From: Fontisubflavum oceani
GTDB taxonomy: Bacteria > Pseudomonadota > Alphaproteobacteria > Rhodobacterales > Rhodobacteraceae
Reading direction: 5' to 3'
Assembly (NCBI RefSeq): GCF_030407165.1
Contig: NZ_CP129111.1
Location: 2,790,001 to 2,854,000, forward strand
Length of the DNA: 64,000 bases
Shown: positions 57,819 to 64,000 of the stretch, in pieces
Layout: each line of letters starts with the position of its first letter
Numbering within the stretch: position 1 is the first letter of the stretch
Translations under genes and position numbers: made by a program
Notes under the pieces: generated by a model
The model's input: only the letters and a program-made list of their open reading frames with translations
What the model was told of the DNA's origin: nothing
Databases searched by the model: none

Positions 57819-57933
57819 CCACCTCTCCCCGACCACGCTCTTCGGTCAAGCTCGAAGATTTACGGCAATGCCCTCCAGGTGCAAGAGATTTGACCCCGCT
57901 CCCCCTCTCGAGATCAGAATCGTGGCATCATAG

Positions 57934-57963
57934 AAAAGGGCCGCCCAATTGGACGGCCCCTTT
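57934..57963 (-). terminator. Terminator of the rplM-rpsI operon
   Basis: Minus strand: GGGCCGTCC-AATT-GGGCGGCCC forms a 9-bp stem with one G-T pair, followed by TTTT. It starts about 20 bp after the rpsI stop. Confidence 0.85.
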
Positions 57964-57981
57964 GAAACTCTGCTGGTTTGC

Positions 57982-58491
57982 TTAACGCTTGGAGAACTGG
58001 AAGCTCCGGCGCGCTTTCCGCTTACCGAATTTCTTCCGTTCCACAACCCGGCTGTCGCGGGTCAGGAAGCCAGCGGCTTTCAGCGCGCCGCGCAGGCCCG
58101 GTTCGTAAAGCTGCAGCGCTTTCGAGATGCCGTGTTTCACAGCACCGGCCTGGCCCGAGAGGCCGCCGCCTTTGACCGTGGCCATCACGTCGAACTGGTC
58201 TTCGCGACCGGCAACGGTGAAGGGCTGGCGCAGGATCATTTGCAGCACCGGACGGGCGAAATACTCGCTCTGGTCCTTGCCATTGACGATGACTTTGCCG
58301 GAGCCGGGGCGGATCCAAACGCGGGCAACCGCATCTTTCCGTTTGCCGGTGGCATAGGAGCGGCCAAGCGCGTCACGCACAGGTTCGCGGGTGACTTCGG
58401 TTTCGGTGATCAGGGTGGCTTCGGGAGCGGGCACAACGCCCTCTTCCACGGCGCCTTTCAGCTCGTCGAGCGATGTCAGTGTCTCGGCCAT
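57982..58491 (-). CDS. rpsI: 30S ribosomal protein S9
   Basis: A 169-residue S9 with an alphaproteobacterial N-terminal extension of about 45 residues. The core begins SYATGKRKDAVARVWI and ends with the usual KKFGKRKARRSFQFSKR, whose last residues reach the ribosomal P-site tRNA. The ATG at 58491 has GGAG at good spacing; an ATG at 58497 overlaps the rplM stop. It follows rplM, the conserved L13-S9 order. Confidence 0.96.
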   Translation of the reverse strand: MAETLTSLDELKGAVEEGVVPAPEATLITETEVTREPVRDALGRSYATGKRKDAVARVWIRPGSGKVIVNGKDQSEYFARPVLQMILRQPFTVAGREDQFDVMATVKGGGLSGQAGAVKHGISKALQLYEPGLRGALKAAGFLTRDSRVVERKKFGKRKARRSFQFSKR

Positions 58492-58493
58492 GC

Positions 58494-58955
58494 TCATGCG
58501 CTCCGCGTGTTTTTAGGATTCATGGATTTCACATCCAGCACGGTCGGCGCTTGCGCCTCATGCGGATGCTCGGTGCCGGCATAGACGCGCAGATGGGTCA
58601 TTTGCTGACGGCTCAGTTTGCCGCCCGGCAGCATGCGCTTGACCGCTTGGGTCACAACACGCTCGGGATAGTCACCATCGAGGATTTGGCCGGTGGTGCG
58701 GGACTTGATCCCACCCGGATAACCGGTGTGCCAATAGTTCGGCTTGTCGCGTTTCTTGCCGGTCAACTGCACCTTATCGGCGTTGATGACGATGACATTG
58801 TCGCCCATATCCATCGAGGGGGTGAATGACGGCTTGTGTTTGCCGCGCAACCGCATGGCGATGATCGAGGCGAGACGGCCCAGAACAACGCCTTCGGCGT
58901 CGATCAAGATCCACTGCTTGTCGATATCCGCCGGGGTGGCAGAAAAGGTTTTCAT
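58494..58955 (-). CDS. rplM: 50S ribosomal protein L13
   Basis: A 153-residue L13 with KQWILIDAEGVVLGRLAS, RGKHKPSFTPSMDMGDNVIV, KKYY-type H-T-G-Y-P-G-G motif (YWHTGYPGGIKS) and VKRMLPGGKLSRQQM. The ATG at 58955 has GAAGGA upstream; the open frame further back is not coding. It heads the rplM-rpsI operon. Confidence 0.96.
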   Translation of the reverse strand: MKTFSATPADIDKQWILIDAEGVVLGRLASIIAMRLRGKHKPSFTPSMDMGDNVIVINADKVQLTGKKRDKPNYWHTGYPGGIKSRTTGQILDGDYPERVVTQAVKRMLPGGKLSRQQMTHLRVYAGTEHPHEAQAPTVLDVKSMNPKNTRSA

Positions 58956-59145
58956 GTGTCTTTGTCCTTCGGAAGACGAGATCGCGGGCGCGAAATCCGG
59001 CGCCCATCGGGATGGCGCCGTTTTACCGAAGTGACATTCCACGTCAAGAGCGGTGTTCCGGACAAAATCATTACAAAACAGATACTTGCTACTAGGGTAT
59101 TATTTTACCCCAAAAGATTCTGTCCGGAACCTCTTGCCGGAGCGT

Positions 59146-59502
59146 TTATTGCACGCGCTCCGGACCCTTGATCAGCGATTGGGCGGTATAGACCAGAATC
59201 GCGGCCCCAACCGCACCCAATGCACCGATTCCCAGTACGATGATGACATCGATCGGCCCGCCGATATCGGCCAGCCGCGACTTGGTGATCACCAATACGA
59301 ACCAAACCGCCGCAACCGCCCCCACGGGCATCGCCAGCTGCGCCAGAAGGAATTTGCGCCAACTCACCGCCCGATCGCGGATCAGCACATAGAGATACGC
59401 CAGCGTGATGATCACGGCCAGTGCCACAAGCGCCCAAAAGAGGCCACGGCCGAACATCTCTTCGAAGACGGCGATGAAGTTTCCAATCGTCGGGTTTTCC
59501 AT
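59146..59502 (-). CDS. DUF5368-like membrane protein
   Basis: A 118-residue protein with three or four hydrophobic helices (FWALVALAVIITLAYLYVLI, LAQLAMPVGAVAAVWFVLVI, PIDVIIVLGIGALGAVGAAILVY). It begins MENPTIGNFIAVFEEMFG. It resembles DUF5368 proteins, which I recall next to sulfide:quinone oxidoreductase-like genes, as here, 17 bp after that gene. The function is unknown; a membrane partner of the flavoprotein is a guess. Confidence 0.65.
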   Translation of the reverse strand: MENPTIGNFIAVFEEMFGRGLFWALVALAVIITLAYLYVLIRDRAVSWRKFLLAQLAMPVGAVAAVWFVLVITKSRLADIGGPIDVIIVLGIGALGAVGAAILVYTAQSLIKGPERVQ

Positions 59503-59519
59503 ATCGCTTCCCTCCCTTT

Positions 59520-60845
59520 TTAAGCTCGGCCGCGCAGCATCGCGTTATAGGTGGCTTTCAACCCGATCTCTTTGATCAGCCAACTGACCCAAAGCTCTTC
59601 CAGCGGCGCGATCAGGCCGGGGAAGCTCGGAACCAGATTGTTGTTATAGTCGAACTCGACCAACATCGCGCGCCCGACCCGCGTGATCAGTGGGCAGGAT
59701 GTATAGCCGTTATAGAGATGGTCACTCTCTTGGCCTTCGATCTGTGCCACCAATTGGTCTTCGAGCACTGCGACCTGCCATTTGGCGCTGGCCGCCGTCT
59801 TGCCTTTCGGCACGCCAGCCACATCACCCGCGGCAAAGACATTGTCATAGCGGGTGTGGCGGAGCGTGTATTGATCGACCTCGACCCAGCCCTGTTCACC
59901 ACTCGCCCCGGTTTGCCAAGACAGGCCACTGTCGCGGATCACCTGGTGGGCACGCATCGGCGGGATCACATTGGTGAAATCGAACCCGATCTCTTCGCTG
60001 CCGCCATCTTCCGTGCTGAAAGTCGCAACCTTCCGGCCCGGATCAATCGCCGTCATCACCCGGTTATACCGCGTCTCAAACCCCTGGCGCTCATAGAGCA
60101 TCCGGACCTTCTCATTGACGATCGGCACACCGAACAAGGTCGAGGAATGGGCGCAATAGATGATCTCGGTCTGCCCGCGCGTTCCTTTGCGCCGCGCATG
60201 ATCATCGGTGAGGAAGGTGTATTTAAGCGGCGCACCAGCGCATTTCATACCCGTATTGGGCCGGGTGAAAAGCCCGACACCGCCCTCATCGGTGAACTGA
60301 TCCATCAGGCTCCAGGTGGTCGCGGCCTCTTCTGGCCCGGCATAGACCGACCCAATCCCGTTTTGGCCAATGAGATCGCGGGACATCCCCTCGATGCCCT
60401 CGTAATGCAACTCCAAACCTGTCGCGACGATCAGATAGTCATAGCCAACCGTCTCGCCGGTTGAGGTGCTTACCTGCTGCGTCTCCGCATCGATGTTGGT
60501 GGCCGAACCTTCGATCCAGGTGATGCCGCGCGGCAGCCAGTCAGCGGTTGCCGAGACCGAATAGGATGACGGGCGCAAACCGGCGGCGATGAGCGTGAAG
60601 CCTGGCTGATAGAGATGCCGCACGCGCGGATCAATGATGGTGATCTGCGCCCCATCAACCCTATTGTGCAGCCGATTGGCCAGCGCCGTCCCGGCGGCCC
60701 CGGCCCCCAAGATCACAATCCGGGCGCTGCTCTGCACCGTCTGGGCCTGCGCCCCCTCGCCTTTCGGCAACGCCGCGACAGCCCCGCCAGCGGCCATCAA
60801 GCCCAGAAGCTTTCGGCGTGTTTCAAAATCAGGTTGGTCCGTCAT
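59520..60845 (-). CDS. Tat-exported sulfide:quinone oxidoreductase-like flavoprotein
   Basis: A 441-residue flavoprotein with a twin-arginine-type N-terminus (TRRKLLGLMAAGGAVAAL), then the FAD loop IVILGAGAAGTALANRL, and two cysteine motifs of the SQR family (MKCAGAPLKYTFL and GYTSCPLITRVG). FAAGDVAGVPKGKTAA is the second FAD segment. It would oxidise sulfide and reduce quinone at the periplasmic face. A perfect FNR box lies 70 bp upstream, so it may be induced at low oxygen. A flavocytochrome-like enzyme cannot be excluded. Confidence 0.82.
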   Translation of the reverse strand: MTDQPDFETRRKLLGLMAAGGAVAALPKGEGAQAQTVQSSARIVILGAGAAGTALANRLHNRVDGAQITIIDPRVRHLYQPGFTLIAAGLRPSSYSVSATADWLPRGITWIEGSATNIDAETQQVSTSTGETVGYDYLIVATGLELHYEGIEGMSRDLIGQNGIGSVYAGPEEAATTWSLMDQFTDEGGVGLFTRPNTGMKCAGAPLKYTFLTDDHARRKGTRGQTEIIYCAHSSTLFGVPIVNEKVRMLYERQGFETRYNRVMTAIDPGRKVATFSTEDGGSEEIGFDFTNVIPPMRAHQVIRDSGLSWQTGASGEQGWVEVDQYTLRHTRYDNVFAAGDVAGVPKGKTAASAKWQVAVLEDQLVAQIEGQESDHLYNGYTSCPLITRVGRAMLVEFDYNNNLVPSFPGLIAPLEELWVSWLIKEIGLKATYNAMLRGRA

Positions 60846-60915
60846 CCGCCCTCTCCCCCAAAACTACAAGAATTCCCTTCAGCTTGGGGGTAATACGCAA
60901 CGCCAACCATTGGCA

Positions 60916-60929
60916 TTGATATAGATCAA
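60916..60929. promoter_or_regulatory. Perfect FNR/FnrL box
   Basis: TTGATATAGATCAA matches TTGAT-N4-ATCAA exactly. It lies 71 bp upstream of the SQR-like gene start (60845), the usual distance for activation. The nearest gene on the other side (PaaI thioesterase, ending at 61000) points the same way, so the SQR-DUF5368 pair is the clear target. Confidence 0.75.
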
Positions 60930-60999
60930 CCCTAGGAAAGCGCGCACATGCGTCTGTTCGGGTAAGACCAGACACCAAACCGGACGGAGAGAAGTGCCG

Positions 61000-61422
61000 C
61001 TAGCGCTCCGGTGGGATCGAATAGGTCAGCGAGGCGCGCGCGACGGGCCGATCATCCCCTTCGGAGTAAATCCGACAGTCGCCAACGGCCAACACCCTTC
61101 CCAGCTTCAACAAAACCGTATCGCAAAGCAGATCGACACCTGCTGCAGGTTTCCGCATGAAATCGATCGAGCAATTCGTGGTGACGGCGAGCGCCTTCGG
61201 CCCAATCCGCGCCAGGATCGCCAGATAGACGCCCACATCAGCGAGCGAAAACATCGTTGGACCCGAGACCGTGCCACCGGGTCGCAGATGCTCCTCGCCC
61301 ACGATCAACCGGACCCGTAGCAGGCTGTCATCGACCTCTTCGACACGGAACATGTCTGCCACTTGCGGGAATTCCGCCGTCAAAAACGCCTGCAGCGCCG
61401 CCCGGTCCATCGCCAATGCCAT
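61000..61422 (-). CDS. PaaI-family hot-dog thioesterase
   Basis: A 140-residue thioesterase with the PaaI pattern LRPGGTVSGPTMFSLADVG and NCSIDFMRKPAAG. It would hydrolyse acyl-CoA thioesters. The substrate is not known. It is divergent from the enoyl-CoA hydratase gene, which suggests a common link to acyl-CoA metabolism. Confidence 0.85.
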   Translation of the reverse strand: MALAMDRAALQAFLTAEFPQVADMFRVEEVDDSLLRVRLIVGEEHLRPGGTVSGPTMFSLADVGVYLAILARIGPKALAVTTNCSIDFMRKPAAGVDLLCDTVLLKLGRVLAVGDCRIYSEGDDRPVARASLTYSIPPER

Positions 61423-61488
61423 TGCCCTCTCCCCTCGTTTCGCCCTAGGGTTCGCGTGTTTTCAGGGGCTTGGCAAGGGAGCGTGCAG

Positions 61489-62286
61489 GTGACCGAGCAG
61501 ATTTTAATCCGAGAAGATATCGGGGCGATTACACGGCTGACATTGAACAGCCCGGACAGTTTGAATGCGTTGAGTGACGCGATGCTGGCCCGATTGAACG
61601 AGGAGTTCTCGGCCCTGATGCATGACGCCGGCCAGCGCGTGGTGATCCTGCGCGGGACGGGTAAAGCCTTTTGCGCCGGGCATGACTTGAAAGAGCTGCG
61701 CACCAAACGGCAAGCGCCCGACAAGGGCGCCCGCGCGATCCGCGATCTCTTCGACCGCTGTACCGAAGTGATGCTGATGATCCCGCGCCTGCCGCAACCA
61801 GTCATCGCGCAAGTGCACGGCATCGCCACCGCCGCGGGCTGTCAACTGGTGGCCTCTTGCGATCTGGCCATAGCGGCGGACGACACACGCTTCGGTGTGA
61901 ACGGCGTCAATATTGGTCTCTTCTGCTCGACGCCGATGGTCGCACTTTCCCGCAATGTGTCGCGCAAACACGTGTTCGAGATGTTGACAACCGGGCGCTT
62001 CATCTATGCCAATCGCGCGGCAGAACTCGGGTTGATCAACAAATCCGTGCATTCAGAAGCTCTGGAACAAGAAACGATGGAGCTGGCCGAAACGATCGCC
62101 AGCAAGCTGGGCAGCGCCGTCCGGATCGGCAAACGCGCGTTTTATGAGCAAATCGAGCAACCCATCGCCTCGGCCTATGCTCAAACCGGCGCGGTGATGG
62201 TCGAAAACATGCTGGAAGACGACACCGCCGAAGGCATTGCCGCGTTTCTAGAAAAGCGCGACCCGGACTGGAAAGACACCCCCTAA
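61489..62286 (+). CDS. Enoyl-CoA hydratase/isomerase family protein
   Basis: A 265-residue crotonase-fold protein. It has the CoA-binding loop GTGKAFCAGHDLKEL and the oxyanion region HGIATAAGCQLVASCDLAIA, then VNIGLFCSTPMVALSR. The position of the first catalytic glutamate is taken by A/C-type residues (TAAGCQL), as in the ECHDC3-like group, so true hydratase activity is uncertain. The GTG at 61489 follows AAGGGAG. Confidence 0.85.
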   Translation: MTEQILIREDIGAITRLTLNSPDSLNALSDAMLARLNEEFSALMHDAGQRVVILRGTGKAFCAGHDLKELRTKRQAPDKGARAIRDLFDRCTEVMLMIPRLPQPVIAQVHGIATAAGCQLVASCDLAIAADDTRFGVNGVNIGLFCSTPMVALSRNVSRKHVFEMLTTGRFIYANRAAELGLINKSVHSEALEQETMELAETIASKLGSAVRIGKRAFYEQIEQPIASAYAQTGAVMVENMLEDDTAEGIAAFLEKRDPDWKDTP

Positions 62287-62428
62287 CCTATTCTAAGAAC
62301 AGGGATAATGGATGGTGCCTCGGCCTGCCGTGCGCGGCTATCTGGCAGGGCGGACCAAATAGCGATCGAGCCCGTTTCGAGTTATCCTTTACCGATCTGA
62401 AGCACCGAGACCTAGGCGACCTCCGTCT

Positions 62429-63901
62429 TCAGGCCCTGTAGATGGCCGTGAACTTGTCTTCCAGATAATCAAGAAGTGGCGCTTCGCTGATCTCTCCACC
62501 AATGGCGTGCTCGATCGTCTCGCGTGGCGACCGAAGTCCGCCATATTGCTGCAAACGCTCTTTCAACCAGCCCGTCGCCGCGCGCAGATCCCCGCACGCC
62601 AAATCCGTGTCCAGTTCCGGCAGATCACGCCGAAGCGCCGCGTGCAGGCATCCCGCATAGACATTGCCCAAAGAATAGGTCGGGAAATAGCCGATCAGGC
62701 CCGCGGACCAATGCACATCCTGCAACATCCCGTTTGACGGCTTGTCCACCGCCACGCCGAAATCGGCCTCAAACCGGTCATTCCAGGCCGCCTCCAGATC
62801 ACTGACCGCCAGATCGCCCGCCAAAAGCGCGCGCTCTAGGTCAAACCGCATCAGAATATGCAGATTATAATGCACCTCGTCCGCCTCGGTGCGGATATAT
62901 CCCGGCTGCACCCGGTTCACAGCGGCATGAAATGCCTCTTCGCCGTCGACATTCAGCGCGCCGAACCGGTCGACCATTCGGCCATAGAGCCAGCCGGTGA
63001 AGGCTCGGCTCCGCGCCAGTTGGTTTTCGTAGATCCGGCTCTGGCTCTCATGCACGCCCATCGACACGCCCTGCCCCAGACTGGTCAGGCGGAACTCCGG
63101 CGCGATGTTTTGTTCATAAGTTGCGTGGCCGACCTCATGGATTGTCGAATAGAGGCAGCCAAAGGGCTCACGCTCATCCACCCGCGTGGTGATCCGCACA
63201 TCGGCGGCACTGCCTGAACTGAACGGATGCACTGCCTCGTCGATCCGGCCATGGTTGAAATCATAGCCAAAGGCCGCGGCCAATTCATGGGTCAGGGCAA
63301 GCTGCTGCTCTTTCGAGAACACCCCTTCAAGCGGCACCGGATCATAGCCGCTCTCAGCCACCGCGGCTCTTAATGCCACCAAGCGCGGCCGAAGCGCGCC
63401 AAACATCTCCTCCAACGCCGCGCCGCTCATCCCCGGCTCGTAATCCTGGAGCAGCGCGTCATACGCATCGCCATCGCCCGAAAGCGCCGCCGCCTCTTCC
63501 TGACGAAGCGTCAAGATCTCACGCAGCACCGGCAAAAACGACGCTACGTCTTCCTTGGCCCGAGCCTCGGCCCACACGCCATGGGCCAGCGCCGTGGCTC
63601 GAACGATGGCCGCCGATAGGTCCGCCGGCACTTTCGCCGCCCGGTCATACGCGCGGCGGATCAACCGGATCTGCGCCACATCCGCCTCTGTCTCTGGTTT
63701 GGCCGTCGCCAACCAATCGGCGACCCGCGCATCGACCCGACGGCTGTGCAGCACCCCCTCCAACGCGGCCAGTTCCTCGCCGCGCTGCGCAACTGCGCCC
63801 TCGGGCATCATAGTTTCCTGGTCCCAACTCAGCCGCCCCATGACTTGCGCCAAAGCTTCCGTCTGACGTTGAAACGCCGTGAGATCGTCCATCGCGCTCA
63901 T
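62429..63901 (-). CDS. Carboxypeptidase Taq-type metallopeptidase (M32)
   Basis: A 490-residue M32 carboxypeptidase. The zinc motif is STIHEVGHATYEQN (HExxH), followed by the family motif GVHESQSRIYEN; GYIRTEADEVHYNLHI is also typical. It removes C-terminal residues with broad specificity. The ATG at 63901 overlaps the stop of the upstream gene by 4 bp. Confidence 0.93.
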   Translation of the reverse strand: MSAMDDLTAFQRQTEALAQVMGRLSWDQETMMPEGAVAQRGEELAALEGVLHSRRVDARVADWLATAKPETEADVAQIRLIRRAYDRAAKVPADLSAAIVRATALAHGVWAEARAKEDVASFLPVLREILTLRQEEAAALSGDGDAYDALLQDYEPGMSGAALEEMFGALRPRLVALRAAVAESGYDPVPLEGVFSKEQQLALTHELAAAFGYDFNHGRIDEAVHPFSSGSAADVRITTRVDEREPFGCLYSTIHEVGHATYEQNIAPEFRLTSLGQGVSMGVHESQSRIYENQLARSRAFTGWLYGRMVDRFGALNVDGEEAFHAAVNRVQPGYIRTEADEVHYNLHILMRFDLERALLAGDLAVSDLEAAWNDRFEADFGVAVDKPSNGMLQDVHWSAGLIGYFPTYSLGNVYAGCLHAALRRDLPELDTDLACGDLRAATGWLKERLQQYGGLRSPRETIEHAIGGEISEAPLLDYLEDKFTAIYRA

Positions 63902-64000
63902 GCGCCTGCTCCTCGAACCGATTGCGGCAAGGGGTACAAGCTGAGGAACCGGGCGCGCAGCACCAGAACCACCAACACGACCGCGCCGAACTGATGCAAA
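63898..64000 (-). CDS. ctaA: Probable heme A synthase, C-terminal fragment
   Basis: Only the last 33 codons are present. They read LHQFGAVVLVVLVLRARFL and then a short basic tail, resembling the final helix of alphaproteobacterial CtaA/COX15 with a heme-ligand histidine at the start. The remaining gene lies beyond the window, so the call is tentative. Confidence 0.5.
   Translation of the reverse strand, partial: LHQFGAVVLVVLVLRARFLSLYPLPQSVRGAGA

Overview
The window reads as chromosome of a marine alphaproteobacterium of the Rhodobacterales (Roseobacter-like). Evidence: dmdA-acuI for DMSP, the trgA-trgB-cysK tellurite cluster known from Rhodobacter, a circularly permuted ssrA (tmRNA) gene typical of alphaproteobacteria, fused carnitine dehydrogenase/thioesterase, FnrL-type FNR boxes, and high-GC codon use. 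No database search was possible. Family names rest on recognised motifs and gene order.

Layout. 1-4.7 kb: Tor-type trimethylamine-N-oxide/DMSO respiration locus (partial Tat-signal reductase, torR, frameshifted torS, torT) with an FNR box. 4.9-7.8 kb: carnitine catabolism (lcdH, cdhC) with a DUF1203 gene between. 7.9-10 kb: a decayed zone with a broken second copy of the manC 3' half, a scrap of tRNA-Ser 3' end, and a Phd/VapC-like toxin-antitoxin pair whose toxin is frameshifted. 10-28.8 kb: polysaccharide island with glycosyltransferases, an RfaH-like antiterminator, a MarR-type EPS regulator, glf, neuA, a CBS-NeuB-SAF-TIM-barrel fusion, methyltransferase, Wzx, Wzy, gmd, fcl and manC, interrupted by a serine recombinase-ParB-ParB module (11.5-15.05 kb). 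The island stops at tRNA-Ser(GGA). The sugars expected are UDP-galactofuranose, GDP-L-fucose and a CMP-nonulosonate.

29.8-43.7 kb: housekeeping and stress genes, mostly minus strand: CadC/TPR regulator, AlaX editing protein, MscS channel, cysK-trgB-trgA, cfa, photolyase, acuI-dmdA, DinB, DUF1326/DUF2182. 43.7-46.7 kb: GntR regulator with a palindromic operator at its start codon, a polyamine-type binding protein, a LysR regulator. 46.8-51.2 kb: a DUF1127-like small protein, permuted ssrA, sspB (the adaptor for ssrA-tagged proteins), a phospholipid-methyltransferase-like gene, fumC and three small proteins. 51.3-57.8 kb: P450 plus membrane hydrolase, ccdA, tusA, and a polyamine ABC transporter with no adjacent binding protein. 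58-64 kb: rpsI-rplM, DUF5368 plus a sulfide:quinone oxidoreductase-like enzyme behind a perfect FNR box, a thioesterase, an enoyl-CoA hydratase, carboxypeptidase M32, and the 3' end of a probable heme A synthase gene.

Two themes stand out. First, methylated osmolytes recur: TMAO/DMSO, carnitine and DMSP. Second, nine frameshifts (one gene carries two) and one in-frame stop sit in eight or more otherwise conserved genes, five or six of the indels in homopolymer runs. Much of this could be sequence error, so every 'pseudogene' label outside the decayed 7.9-9.4 kb zone should be read as 'broken in this sequence'.
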